A stretch of DNA of 64,000 nucleotides, taken from G965262015 sp965262015. GTDB taxonomy: Bacteria; Spirochaetota; Leptospiria; Turneriellales; CBDBES01. The position numbers were made by a program, and so were the translations under genes. Below, piece by piece: positions 1-8,274 of this stretch; within the stretch, counting starts at the first letter, position 1, and each line of letters begins with the position of its first letter. The DNA lies in NCBI GenBank assembly GCA_965262015.1, contig OZ253494.1, positions 992,001 to 1,056,000 on the forward strand, written 5' to 3'. A model generated the notes under the pieces. The model made no database searches and was not told the DNA's origin. It saw only the letters and a program-made list of their open reading frames with translations.

Positions 1-392
1 CCGATAGACAAGAGAACGGCATAATCTTGGATATAATCATGGAGATGAGAAAAATTGATTAAACCTGCTTTATAATGGTGACTTATCGCTAGATGAATAA
101 TATTCAAGCTAATCAGAATTAAATATAATATCATACCTAAAGCATTACTAGTGATATGTAACCATTTTAAACGCCCTTGATAAAAAATAAGATAGCCAGT
201 ACATAGAAAAAAAGATAGATCAAGTAAATAGGCACTACAAAAATCTTTTACATAAAATAAATTATTTTGGGGGACTATACTAACCTGAAAAATATATACA
301 CGAAAAATCAAACAATAGAGACCAACCCATATTAAAAAAGAGCTTATACAAAAAATTTGACTTCTTTGTTCACGTATGAATTTCATTAACAT
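1..392 (-). CDS. Membrane protein, N-terminal part (cut by window edge)
   Basis: An open frame runs from ATG at 392 (a second in-frame ATG is at 386) to the window edge without a stop, giving about 130 residues. The translation has at least three hydrophobic segments (about residues 13-34, 50-70 and 82-102), so it is an integral membrane protein. It begins 15 bases after the lipoprotein gene at 408-770 and probably shares its transcript. The pattern of N-terminal helices resembles sulfatase/LtaS-type membrane enzymes, but no catalytic part is in the window, so no function is assigned. Confidence 0.6.
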   Translation of the reverse strand, partial: MLMKFIREQRSQIFCISSFLIWVGLYCLIFRVYIFQVSIVPQNNLFYVKDFCSAYLLDLSFFLCTGYLIFYQGRLKWLHITSNALGMILYLILISLNIIHLAISHHYKAGLINFSHLHDYIQDYAVLLSI

Positions 393-407
393 TAAGGAAT
401 GCTTTAA

Positions 408-770
408 TTAATCTGGAATAATCAAAATATCCTGTAATTTTTGTTTAAAAAACTGAATATTCCATTTCTTATTAGGAAATTCATCTTTAAAAAGATATAA
501 AATATTGCTTCCCATCGCTTCTTCACGAAGATCAGAAGGTGCATAAGCATACACTTTAATAGTTTTTGAATTAGTTATAAAATAAAGCTTTATTTTTGTA
601 GATTTTATTAACTCAGCATTATTTCCAATATTAATAGTTTTCCGTGTACGATAAGAACCTACATAGGTATTTCGTAATAAGGCCATCTGCTTCTCTGGTA
701 TAAAAGGAGCTATACAACTGCTAAAACATAAACAGAGCAAGAAAAAATATAATTTATGTAAATAACTCAT
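408..770 (-). CDS. Hypothetical small lipoprotein
   Basis: This 120-residue protein has a basic start, a hydrophobic stretch (YFFLLCLCF) and a spirochaetal-type lipobox ending FSSC at residue 19, so it is probably a lipoprotein of the inner or outer membrane. The remainder is a short domain with alternating hydrophobic residues that suggests beta structure. I do not recognise a family. It lies just upstream of the membrane protein running off the left edge, on the same strand. Confidence 0.55.
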   Translation of the reverse strand: MSYLHKLYFFLLCLCFSSCIAPFIPEKQMALLRNTYVGSYRTRKTINIGNNAELIKSTKIKLYFITNSKTIKVYAYAPSDLREEAMGSNILYLFKDEFPNKKWNIQFFKQKLQDILIIPD

Positions 771-911
771 AACCTGCCTAATATAATTGCTTTACCTTAA
801 AGCATAGGCAACACAAAATAGATAACTAGTGCGTATCAAATGGTTAAAGTTCAATAGTTGCTGACCAAGTAATACTCTAGCCCCCAACTACATTTTGCAT
901 ATAGACTTGCA

Positions 912-1442
912 TTAAGGAGTAAGCAATATTCTATCTAAACTATCTAGAGTCATATTCAAAGCAAAATCATAACCAATAAAAAACTTATAAAAAACACGAA
1001 ACAAGACACTATCCACAGTTCCAGTTTCTGTAATAGTTACTTTAGTGTGTTTTGCATCTACCTCTTCCAACACAAAATCCCAGTAACCACCAAGTGGCAT
1101 AGACGAATCTTTAATAGCAACCCGTAAAAATTTTTCAGGTTGTATCTTTGTAATATGGAAAACGAAATAGTTAGTATCTGAATAATACTCTTTCCATACT
1201 AATTTATCAGGTGTAGTTTCTTTTGATAAAATTTCTAGTTTTTTCATGCTAGGATTCATTTCTTTAAACTTTCTAACATCAACCAAAGGCTTCCACAATT
1301 TTTTTGGTGTTACAGCATAAGTTCTTTCAACAGAAACAATATGTTCTTTAGGCAAATATAATCCCACTCCAAAAAGTATACAGAAAATTCCTACAACACT
1401 AATACTTACAAATATAACTATCTTTTTTAGAGTTTCGCTCAT
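912..1442 (-). CDS. SRPBCC-fold (polyketide cyclase/dehydrase-like) membrane-anchored protein
   Basis: This 176-residue protein has one N-terminal transmembrane segment (about residues 8-30, IVIFVSISVVGIFCILFGVG). After it comes a domain typical of the SRPBCC/START superfamily: a first strand (HIVSVERTYAVTPKKLWKPL), a helix around 'DVRKFKEMNPSMKK', then alternating strands ending in 'VTITETGTVDSVLFR'. Such domains bind hydrophobic ligands; the substrate cannot be told. It lies 21 bases downstream of nusG on the same strand, so it may be read from the secE-nusG promoter. The AAGAG before the ATG serves as ribosome site. Confidence 0.6.
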   Translation of the reverse strand: MSETLKKIVIFVSISVVGIFCILFGVGLYLPKEHIVSVERTYAVTPKKLWKPLVDVRKFKEMNPSMKKLEILSKETTPDKLVWKEYYSDTNYFVFHITKIQPEKFLRVAIKDSSMPLGGYWDFVLEEVDAKHTKVTITETGTVDSVLFRVFYKFFIGYDFALNMTLDSLDRILLTP

Positions 1443-1463
1443 ATGCTTCTCTTCAGTTTTAAG

Positions 1464-1997
1464 TTAGGCCTTACCTACCTGTAAATAATCCAGCTCAACT
1501 GGTGTAGAACGACCAAAAATTTCTACCATGACGGTAACTTTATTTTTTTCAGAATTGATTCCATGAATATCACCTTGAAAATTTGCGAAGGGACCGTCTA
1601 AAATTTTAACTGTCTCACCCGTTGCAAACAAAAGTCGAGAAATCGTTTTGTCTTCTTTGATTTCACCCATTTCGGTAAATAGATTTTTTATCTCTTCATC
1701 TGCCAAAATTTGAGGTACATTACCTGAAGATATAAACCCCATCACTCCTGGTATATTACGAATTTTTTGTAAAAGCTCATCTGTCAGATCAAGCTCAATG
1801 AAAACATAACCTGGCATAAATTTTTTCTTAATAATTTTCTTCTTACCTCGCCTCAATTCTCCCATTTCAAGGGTAGGAACTTTAACCTGCTCAATCAATG
1901 CACCATCAGTCCATTTATCTTTAGAGTTTTCTATCAATTGTTTTACTTGGTCTTCCTGGGAAGACAGAGTCTGTAATACATACCAATGTCTAGACAT
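1464..1997 (-). CDS. nusG: Transcription termination/antitermination factor NusG
   Basis: A 177-residue NusG of normal length. The NGN domain starts with 'RHWYVLQTLSSQEDQV' and contains the diagnostic 'KKKFMPGYVFIELDL' (about residues 58-72) and 'IPGVMGFI'. The C-terminal KOW domain (about 125-175) begins 'FATGETVKILDGPFANFQG'. NusG binds RNA polymerase, suppresses pausing and couples polymerase to Rho or to ribosomal S10. It follows secE directly, the classic secE-nusG order. The usual downstream rplK-rplA operon is absent; an SRPBCC protein follows instead. Confidence 0.95.
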   Translation of the reverse strand: MSRHWYVLQTLSSQEDQVKQLIENSKDKWTDGALIEQVKVPTLEMGELRRGKKKIIKKKFMPGYVFIELDLTDELLQKIRNIPGVMGFISSGNVPQILADEEIKNLFTEMGEIKEDKTISRLLFATGETVKILDGPFANFQGDIHGINSEKNKVTVMVEIFGRSTPVELDYLQVGKA

Positions 1998-2180
1998 TTA
2001 AGTTAAAACCCACCTTACAACATAGCTAAGTATGGAATCCAAAAAATAAACAAATATAGTAAAGAATACAACAGAAAAAAGTACAATGATTGTTGAACGA
2101 TTAACCTCATCCCATGAAGGCCACACAACCCTCTGAAACTCTTCTCGTACACCACGTAAAAAAGTGAATATAGCTCTCAT
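1998..2180 (-). CDS. secE: Preprotein translocase subunit SecE
   Basis: A short single-helix SecE. The conserved amphipathic motif 'REEFQRVVWPSWDEV' is followed by one transmembrane helix (IIVLFSVVFFTIFVYFLD). SecE clamps SecY in the protein-conducting channel of the inner membrane. The frame stays open upstream to a TTG at 2216, but the family normally starts just before the amphipathic helix, so I prefer the ATG at 2180 (60 residues). The gene abuts nusG. A TATAAT-like -10 box reads on the minus strand at 2234-2239. Confidence 0.9.
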   Translation of the reverse strand: MRAIFTFLRGVREEFQRVVWPSWDEVNRSTIIVLFSVVFFTIFVYFLDSILSYVVRWVLT

Positions 2181-2363
2181 GCCACCATGATGCAGTACTA
2201 AAGTATGGCCTGTCAACTCATTTTATATCACATATTATACTGTATATTCTTAATTGGTACTTATACTTGTTTTGTAAACGTATATAAATTGTCGAAAATT
2301 TAAGCACATATAAAAATAATTACTAAATTTCCAAAGAGTATAATGTATTCTGTGTCTTTATCT

Positions 2364-2391
2364 TTGACACCGTACTCTGTAATTGTAATCA
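2364..2391 (+). promoter_or_regulatory. Probable sigma70-type promoter of hslVU
   Basis: TTGACA at 2364-2369 is followed after 16 bases by TAATCA at 2386-2391, placing the transcription start near 2398, about 15 bases before the hslV ATG. No alternative sigma-factor or heat-shock inverted repeat is visible. It faces away from secE-nusG, so this gap is a divergent promoter region. Confidence 0.45.
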
Positions 2392-2412
2392 CTCCACTGT
2401 GCTATCTCTCTT

Positions 2413-2958
2413 ATGATTAATTTACATGGTACTACAATTGTATGTGTTAAACGGGATAATGTCATTACGGTGGCTGGAGATGGACAGGTATCCACCGAAA
2501 CAACGATTCTGAAAGGCAGTGCCGTGAAGGTAAGAAAAATATTTTCAGATAAAATTATTGTGGGTTTTGCAGGTGCCACAGCAGATGCTTTTACTTTGTT
2601 AGAACTTTTTGAAGCTAAACTACAGTCTTATGGTGGCAACTTAATGCGTTCTTCGGTTGAGTTAGCAAAAGACTGGCGGACAGATCGTATTTTAAGACGC
2701 TTAAATGCAATGATGATTGTGACGGATGGTAAAATTATGCTTTTATTAACTGGTAATGGAGATGTGATTGAACCTGATGGAGATGTGCTTGCCATAGGTT
2801 CGGGTGGTAATTATGCCTTAGTAGCAGCCCGAACATTATTGCAACATACTAAATTGTCAGCTGAGAAAATTGCACATGAAGCTCTTTTAGCTGCCTCAAA
2901 AATTTGTATTTTTACTAATGAAAATATAGTGATGGAAACTCTCAAACGGATAAAATAG
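2413..2958 (+). CDS. hslV: HslV (ClpQ) peptidase subunit of the HslUV protease
   Basis: A 181-residue threonine peptidase of the proteasome-beta family. The mature end is visible as 'HG|TTIVCV': Thr7 would be the nucleophile after removal of a six-residue propeptide. Family motifs follow: 'VAGDGQVS', 'FAGATADAFTLLELFE', 'AKDWRTDR', 'TGNGDVIEP' and 'AIGSGGNYALVAARTLL'. HslV forms a double hexamer that degrades unfolded cytoplasmic proteins fed by the HslU ATPase. hslU begins 12 bases downstream, forming an operon. Confidence 0.96.
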   Translation: MINLHGTTIVCVKRDNVITVAGDGQVSTETTILKGSAVKVRKIFSDKIIVGFAGATADAFTLLELFEAKLQSYGGNLMRSSVELAKDWRTDRILRRLNAMMIVTDGKIMLLLTGNGDVIEPDGDVLAIGSGGNYALVAARTLLQHTKLSAEKIAHEALLAASKICIFTNENIVMETLKRIK

Positions 2959-2970
2959 ATAATAAATTAT

Positions 2971-4326
2971 ATGAAGATCTCTAATAAAGAATTAAAACCT
3001 AAAAAAATTGTTAAATATTTGGATACTTTTATTATTGGCCAAAAGGATGCCAAAAAAGCGGTTGCTATTGCTCTGCGAAATCGACTCAGGAGATTGTTAG
3101 TTGAGAATGAACAGCTTAAGAATGAAATCCATCCTAAAAATATTATCATGATTGGCCCTACTGGTGTTGGCAAAACAGAAATCGCTCGCCGTATTGCCAA
3201 ATTAGTCCAAGCCCCATTTATCAAAGTTGAGGCAACCAAATATACAGAGGTTGGTTATGTAGGTAGAGATGTAGAAAGTATGATACGTGATCTAGCTGCC
3301 ATTGCTTTTACCATGGTTCACAAAGAACATGTCGCTAAGTTAGAAGATCAAGCGATTCGTTATGTTAATGAACGTATTATAGATATTCTAGTGAAAGGCC
3401 ATGACGATGTAGAACACTCTAATATGGAGGATACAAGTGAAGAAGATAAAAAGATACGTAATATATTCAAGCATAAATTAGAAAAGAATCAGTTAGACGA
3501 TAAAGAAATTGAAATTAACATGGCTACACAAAATTCAACATTTATACAAATGTCCTCGATGCCTGGCATGGAAGATATGGAAAACCAAATGAATAATTTA
3601 TTGAGTACTTTTTTACCAAAAAATAAGACGACCAAGAAGGTTAAGGTAAAAATTGCCCAGCAATTTCTTTTGGCTGAAGAAATTGAAAAGCTAATCGATA
3701 TGGAACATGTAAAAACAGAGACTATTCACCGCACACAGGAACAAGGTATTATTTTTATAGATGAAATTGATAAAATCGCCTCGCGTATCTCTCAAAATTC
3801 CATGGATGTTTCACGGGAAGGTGTCCAAAGAGATATTTTACCTTTGATAGAAGGTTCTACCGTAACTACAAAATATGGTCAGGTAGATACAGCACATATT
3901 TTATTTATTGCTGCAGGAGCATTTCATATTTCTTCAGTAACAGATCTAATTCCAGAGCTACAAGGTCGTTTCCCTATACGAGTCGAGTTACAATCTCTTT
4001 CAAAAGAAGATTACGTTGCTATATTAAAAAGTCCAATGAACTCTTTAAGTAAGCAGTACCAAGCTTTATTATTAACAGATAATATATCCATTAAATTTGA
4101 AGATTCTAGTTATGAACACATCGCAGACATTGCCCATACTATGAATACAAAGAATGAAAATATTGGTGCCCGGCGTCTTTATACCATTATGGAAAAGTTA
4201 TTTGAAGATATGTTATATGATCCAGAAAAATATCATACCAAGGTAATTGTGATTGACGTTAATTTTGTTAAGAAACAACTATCAAACATCCTACAAGATC
4301 AAAATCTAGCCCGATATATTCTATAA
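2971..4326 (+). CDS. hslU: HslU (ClpY) ATPase subunit of the HslUV protease
   Basis: A 451-residue AAA+ unfoldase. The Walker A motif GPTGVGKT is at residues 62-69, the pore motif 'GYVGRD' at 95-100, the I domain spans about 105-235, Walker B 'IIFIDEID' is at 260-267, and 'ELQGRFPIRVEL' marks the sensor region. The C-terminal tail 'LARYIL' matches the HslU tail that docks between HslV subunits. It unfolds substrates with ATP and threads them into HslV. It sits 12 bases behind hslV in an operon, and the two products should form one complex. Confidence 0.97.
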   Translation: MKISNKELKPKKIVKYLDTFIIGQKDAKKAVAIALRNRLRRLLVENEQLKNEIHPKNIIMIGPTGVGKTEIARRIAKLVQAPFIKVEATKYTEVGYVGRDVESMIRDLAAIAFTMVHKEHVAKLEDQAIRYVNERIIDILVKGHDDVEHSNMEDTSEEDKKIRNIFKHKLEKNQLDDKEIEINMATQNSTFIQMSSMPGMEDMENQMNNLLSTFLPKNKTTKKVKVKIAQQFLLAEEIEKLIDMEHVKTETIHRTQEQGIIFIDEIDKIASRISQNSMDVSREGVQRDILPLIEGSTVTTKYGQVDTAHILFIAAGAFHISSVTDLIPELQGRFPIRVELQSLSKEDYVAILKSPMNSLSKQYQALLLTDNISIKFEDSSYEHIADIAHTMNTKNENIGARRLYTIMEKLFEDMLYDPEKYHTKVIVIDVNFVKKQLSNILQDQNLARYIL

Positions 4327-4360
4327 AACAATGAGGGGAAACTGAGTTTTTTCTTGGAAA

Positions 4361-5032
4361 CTACTCTTTTTTAAGCAGATTTCTTATGTTTGTTAGAGCT
4401 TTATAAGGCTCTTCTACAATCACTAGATTAATTATCCAACTGGGTACATTCCCACCAGGGTGTGTTAAATTCCTTAGCGATATTCGCACTTTATTGTATG
4501 GTAAATAAGTAAGTGACCATGTACTAAATAAATAAGGGACTTCAATTTTATCTTGATTGTGTGGTTTTTTAGGTATACCATACACTTTATTAGAGTTGAT
4601 ATTAAGTTCTTTATAACCTTCGGCTGTGGTAGTACGAGAAACAGAAAATTTAGCTACAACATCACGATCTTGTATAAGTGGGTTAGAAAATACCATATAA
4701 CCAAGCCAAGACTTTTGATCGGCAGACTTGTCCAACCGACACCCATAACTAATACTTTTGCTCCAACTGGGGTAATTAGAGAGTGATTTTAGAATACCCA
4801 AGAACTTTTTTTCAAGACCATTATAATTGGGAACGATGACATTGCCCCCAAACTCAACAGTATCATAACCCTTTACCGGTCTGGTAAAAACTGTTATCCC
4901 ATTTTTAATAAGCTTAACCTTTTTGGGACCTTTTTGGTCTTCTTGAGGAACTTGGTATGCAACAGCTTGCAATGGATGTAAGGAGAATAGTAGAAGTAAA
5001 ATAGAAACGAAGCAGTTAGAAATAAAAACCAT
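4361..5032 (-). CDS. Secreted START-domain (SRPBCC) protein
   Basis: This 223-residue protein starts with a signal peptide (SNCFVSILLLLFSLHPLQAVA). The rest fits START-like proteins: 'NGITVFTRPVKGYDTVEF' early, 'SLSNYPSWSKS' in the middle, 'PLIQDRDVVAKF' (family pattern DRDVV), and a C-terminal 'HPGGNVPSWIINLVIVEEPY'. These domains hold lipids or other hydrophobic molecules, here in the periplasm. It is convergent with hslU, with 34 bases between stops and no strong terminator hairpin. The ligand is unknown. Confidence 0.7.
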   Translation of the reverse strand: MVFISNCFVSILLLLFSLHPLQAVAYQVPQEDQKGPKKVKLIKNGITVFTRPVKGYDTVEFGGNVIVPNYNGLEKKFLGILKSLSNYPSWSKSISYGCRLDKSADQKSWLGYMVFSNPLIQDRDVVAKFSVSRTTTAEGYKELNINSNKVYGIPKKPHNQDKIEVPYLFSTWSLTYLPYNKVRISLRNLTHPGGNVPSWIINLVIVEEPYKALTNIRNLLKKE

Positions 5033-5106
5033 GGTATATCATGACCATACCTCTAAAGGGGGGGAAGTTGTCAATAAATAATGCCCCTGCCCTCAGTAGA
5101 ACCCAC

Positions 5107-5558
5107 GGATACGATGGTTAAAAGAATCTGCCACGTATACAACATTGCCACCACCATCAACTGCTACACCATGAGGAGTATTAAATCTTGCTAAAACACC
5201 TGTGCTATCTTAAGATTTAGTCATACCACCATCAACTAACTATTTGCAAATATTTTAACCTCGCCCCTACCACCAGGGCCAAACAAACATACATACAAAA
5301 TACGAGATCGCAATTATTGTGGTATGGTTAGCTTGCGGATACGATGGTTAAAAGAATCTGCCACGTATACAACATCACCTGCAACATTAACCGCTACTCC
5401 ACTAGGAGTATTAAATCTTGCTAAAACACCTGTGCTATCTTAAGATTTAGTCATACCACCATCAACTAACTATTTGCAAATATTTTAACCTCGCCCCTAC
5501 ACCAGGGCCAAACAAACAGATATACAAGATCGCAATTATTGTGGTATGGTTAGCTTGC
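5107..5558 (-). repeat. Two orphan tandem copies of the NHL gene 3' end
   Basis: Two direct repeats with periods of 230 and 222 bases (starting at 5107 and 5337) precede the same sequence inside the real gene end (from 5559). Read on the minus strand, the copy ending in the 5337 block encodes a final NHL blade (RFNTPSGVAVN, VYVADSFNHRIRKLTIPQ) with a stop, then the same 3' flank. Upstream each copy runs into a TAA and has no start codon or ribosome site. They look like 3' fragments left by tandem duplication, and could act as donors for gene conversion of the last blade. That use is inferred. Confidence 0.7.
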
Positions 5559-7179
5559 GGATACGATGGTTATAACGATCCGCCACATATACAACATCAC
5601 CTGCAACATTAACCGCTAATCCTCTAGGTTCATTAAATCTTGCTACGTTACCAGCACCATTCTTAAAACTACCACCACCACCACTCTTCCCCGCCAACGT
5701 GCTAACCTCACCCGCAGGCGTTACCTTGCGGATACTATGGCTAGACGTATCTACCACATATACATTGCCTGAACCATCAACCGCTACTCCATTAGGATTA
5801 GAGAATTGTGCTACATTACCCGCACCATCACTAAAACCAAAAATACCAGTACCCGCCAACGTGCTAACCGTAATTACCTCATTACTCACACCATCCATGC
5901 TTATCTTGATCTTACGGATACGATTGTTATTCGTATCTGCCACATATACATTGCCATCACTATCAACCGCTACTCCAAAAGGAGTATTAAATTGTGCTAC
6001 ACCACTCGCACTATCCACAAAACCACTAGTACCAGTACCTGCCAACGTGTCAACCTCACCCGTAGGCGTTACCCTGCGGATACAATGGTTAAAACTATCC
6101 GCCACATATACATTGCCTGAGCTATCAACCGCTACTCCACTAGGCTGCTTAAATTGTGCTGAACCATCCGCACTATCCGCACTATCCACAAAACCACTAC
6201 TACCAGTTCTCCTACCAGTACTAGTAACAGTACTAGTACCCGCAAATGTGCTAACCACACGGTCAGAAATTATCTCTTCAGACGTTATTTTACGGATATG
6301 ATGGTTACGACGATCCGCCACATATACAACCCCTTCACCATCAACTGCTACTCCATAAGGAGTATCAAATTGTGCTACACCACCCGCACCTTCACTAAAA
6401 GCTCCAGAACCAAAGCCACCACCAGCACCGGTACCTTCACCCGCCCAGGTAACGACCTGGGCTACACCACCCATGCTTATCTTGATCTTACGGATACGAT
6501 GGTTAAAAGCATCTGCCACATATACATTGCCTGATCCATCAACCGCTACTCCAACAGGACCATCAAATTTTGCTACACCACTCGCACCACCTGCATCATC
6601 CATAAATCCCCGAATACCAGTACCCGCCAACGTGCTAACCATAACCACGGCACAGGTTTTATCACGTTTAAAGGCATAATATTTATCACAAGAAGTACAT
6701 TTTTCAATATTCTTCTTAGGAGATTTGCCTGTTGATTCAACACCACCGTCACAAGTAAAATCAAACCCTCCGCAAATTTCACCATTTAGATCAAAACTAG
6801 GATCGCAAGAAGTACATTTTTCTGTGTTAGCGGTTGAAACCTTGGTTGTTGAGGCAACACCATTCGTACAAATAGGATCAAACTGTTTAGAACCACCATC
6901 AGGAGGGGTAGTAGCGACACTAGAGGCACCACCCCCACATTGGACGGGCACACTTACCATCAATACGGCAAACACACCGATCAAGAAATATCTTTTGCAT
7001 ACATGGAAAGAATGTTGACCTTGATCAACAACTTGTTCTAAAAATTTAGGGAAAGACTTATAGGTTGCTTGTTGCTTGTTGCTTGTTGCTTGTTGCTTGT
7101 TGCTTGTTGCTTGTTGCTTGTTGCTTGTTGCTTGTTTATCATTTTGGTACCTCTCTTTACTGCACCAATTATGGTGCAT
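5536..7179 (-). CDS. NHL-repeat surface protein, 7-bp-repeat controlled (apparently OFF)
   Basis: The open frame encodes a tract of NKQQATS repeats, a hydrophobic segment (YFLIGVFAVLMVSVPV) ending at a Cys before GGG, a Cys-rich segment (CTSCDPSF..., CTSCDKYY...) and five or six NHL beta-propeller blades, each with 'GVAVDGSGNVYVAD' and 'HRIRKI'. It is probably an exported, lipid-anchored surface protein. The frame opens at ATG 7179, which lies between two leader hairpins and has no ribosome site. The better start is ATG 7142, behind GAGAGG with 7-base spacing. From 7142, with 10 repeat units, translation is out of frame and stops after 34 codons; 11 or 8 units would restore the protein. The paralogue at 15853 lacks the tract. 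Confidence 0.75.
   Translation of the reverse strand: MHHNWCSKERYQNDKQATSNKQQATSNKQQATSNKQQATYKSFPKFLEQVVDQGQHSFHVCKRYFLIGVFAVLMVSVPVQCGGGASSVATTPPDGGSKQFDPICTNGVASTTKVSTANTEKCTSCDPSFDLNGEICGGFDFTCDGGVESTGKSPKKNIEKCTSCDKYYAFKRDKTCAVVMVSTLAGTGIRGFMDDAGGASGVAKFDGPVGVAVDGSGNVYVADAFNHRIRKIKISMGGVAQVVTWAGEGTGAGGGFGSGAFSEGAGGVAQFDTPYGVAVDGEGVVYVADRRNHHIRKITSEEIISDRVVSTFAGTSTVTSTGRRTGSSGFVDSADSADGSAQFKQPSGVAVDSSGNVYVADSFNHCIRRVTPTGEVDTLAGTGTSGFVDSASGVAQFNTPFGVAVDSDGNVYVADTNNNRIRKIKISMDGVSNEVITVSTLAGTGIFGFSDGAGNVAQFSNPNGVAVDGSGNVYVVDTSSHSIRKVTPAGEVSTLAGKSGGGGSFKNGAGNVARFNEPRGLAVNVAGDVVYVADRYNHRIRKLTIPQ
7064..7133 (-). repeat. 7-bp tandem repeat (10 units), phase-variation tract
   Basis: Ten perfect copies of AAGCAAC on the coding (minus) strand lie just inside the start of the NHL gene. 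The unit has no T, so no frame contains a stop. Each three units encode seven residues (NKQQATS) in any frame. Because 7 is not a multiple of 3, gain or loss of one unit shifts the downstream frame. Both wrong frames close quickly: TAA directly after the tract in one, TAG about nine codons later in the other. Confidence 0.85.
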
Positions 7180-7234
7180 CGAGACACGAAGTTCTCGTTG
7201 GCATAGAATATCTTCTTAATGAATAAAATGTCAA
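7162..7234 (-). promoter_or_regulatory. Promoter and two-hairpin leader of the NHL gene
   Basis: On the minus strand TTGACA (7229-7234) and TATTCT (7205-7210) are separated by 18 bases. The transcript leader then folds into two short hairpins: one at 7180-7197 (5-bp stem CGAGA/TCTCG) and one at 7162-7177 (6-bp stem GCACCA/TGGTGC), followed by the GAGAGG ribosome site and ATG 7142. The paralogue at 15853 has a similar TTGACATTTT start and also two hairpins, of different sequence. Confidence 0.5.
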
Positions 7235-7345
7235 TTGTTTTTTATTTATTATCTTTCCAGGTTCTTTTTTTTCAGTAATTAAATATTCACTTTGCTGACA
7301 ATCTGCCAGAAAAATGTTATGTATTTGGAAGGTCTATTCTGCTTT

Positions 7346-7634
7346 CTATAATTGGCTACAAGCGATTCTAATTTTACTAGGTATGTTATTCGCTATAGCG
7401 GGCGGAGTTGTAGGTCTACTCTTAATTGGGGTTACCCTTTTAGTATTCCAGCATTAGTAGGCTTTATTACCCTTTCTGGCGTTGCTGTTAGGCTACAGGA
7501 ATGTATGTGCCGAAGTACAACAACCTCTAGCGACAGTAGTTGTGGGTGGTATTCTTACATCAACTGTGCTGACCCTAATCATCTTGCTAAATTCATACAA
7601 TATGTATATCAATGAGAAAAATAGATATACATGA
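7346..7634 (+). pseudogene. Decayed fragment of a CzcA/CusA-type heavy-metal RND efflux pump
   Basis: Three readable pieces match the C-terminal membrane part of heavy-metal RND pumps in their natural order. One frame gives 'AILILLGMLFAIAGGVVGLL'; after a frameshift 'SIPALVGFITLSGVAV' (family: S.A.LVGFI.L.GIAV); after a shift and deletion 'AEVQQPLATVVVGGILTSTV' and a short tail to TGA at 7632. The typical 'EVQRPLATVVIGG' motif makes the family secure. The transmembrane region between and everything upstream is missing, so it cannot be functional. It is a relic between two NHL-related loci. Confidence 0.75.
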
Positions 7635-7683
7635 AAGAAAACCAAGCATCCCTACCCCGTAGCAGAGCAAAATATATACAAGA

Positions 7684-8086
7684 CTATTGTGGTATGGTTA
7701 TCTTACGGATACGATTGTTGTGCTGATCCGCCACATATACATTGCCATCACTATCAACTGCTACTCCAGTAGGCCCTCTAAATTGTGCATCTGAAATATT
7801 AAACACTAGAATGACATTGTCGCTACGGGCACCCGCATACAGATATCTTTCATTACCTGCCATAGTGACAGTTGCTAAAGCAGAAATCTCAAGGAGTCTA
7901 TACTCGGATGTTCCTTCAAATCCTTCTACAAATTCTAGGAAATTGGGGTTGCCAATGGAGGGTGATTCAGGTCTCCTCTCTTGCTCTATATATTCCCTTA
8001 CATTACCACAACTAGGGGAAAATAAAAATATTGTGAGAAAAACAAGAGATAAGATTATAGATAAATTGTCTAATGTTTTTTTACAT
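7684..8086 (-). pseudogene. Lipoprotein with one terminal NHL blade, start codon frameshifted
   Basis: A minus-strand frame of about 130 codons ends at TAG 7684-7686 with an NHL blade (GPTGVAVDSDGNVYVAD, NNRIRKITIPQ) like the true NHL proteins. Upstream is a propeller-like stretch (GNERYLYAGARSDNVILVFN) and a lipoprotein signal (SIILSLVFLTIFLFSPSC). The only ATG in place (8086-8084) is followed by T and then seven A. Removing that T would give a start Met-Lys-Lys-Thr running into the signal peptide; as it stands the ATG meets TAA at once. This is either a recent pseudogene or an indel OFF state. Confidence 0.6.
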
Positions 8087-8160
8087 CAAAGTACTTTTAA
8101 ATAATTGGTATCCAACCCACAAAGATATATTGTGATAGGCTATCATTACAAGAAAAAACT

Positions 8161-8210
8161 GCTAACTAAGTCTACGCTGCCCAGAGCCGGTACTAACTCT
8201 CCACTCTTAA
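8161..8210 (+). repeat. Right-end fragment of dispersed intergenic repeat (copy D)
   Basis: This segment (GCTAACTAAGTCTACGCTG, then CCCAGAGCC and TACTAACTCT) matches the right end of the repeat element at 14637-14816 and part of the copy at 55948. It lies about 65 bases before the degT-like gene. It codes for nothing. Confidence 0.55.
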
Positions 8211-8274
8211 CTATTCTATTATGAACAAAATATTCTTGCCTACCACTTCATCATGTATGATGTGACATAATCTT

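Noticed and set aside
5699..7018. Several long plus-strand frames over the NHL gene (up to 200 codons)
   Set aside because: They mirror the repeated blades on the other strand; composition is Thr/Pro/Leu-rich and no ribosome sites or families are present.
7352..7615. 87-codon plus-strand frame as a gene
   Set aside because: It reads the wrong frame through remnants of an RND pump; the real peptides lie in shifted frames.
7742..8104. 120-codon plus-strand frame
   Set aside because: Antisense to the minus-strand lipoprotein/NHL pseudogene, whose sequence carries recognisable motifs.
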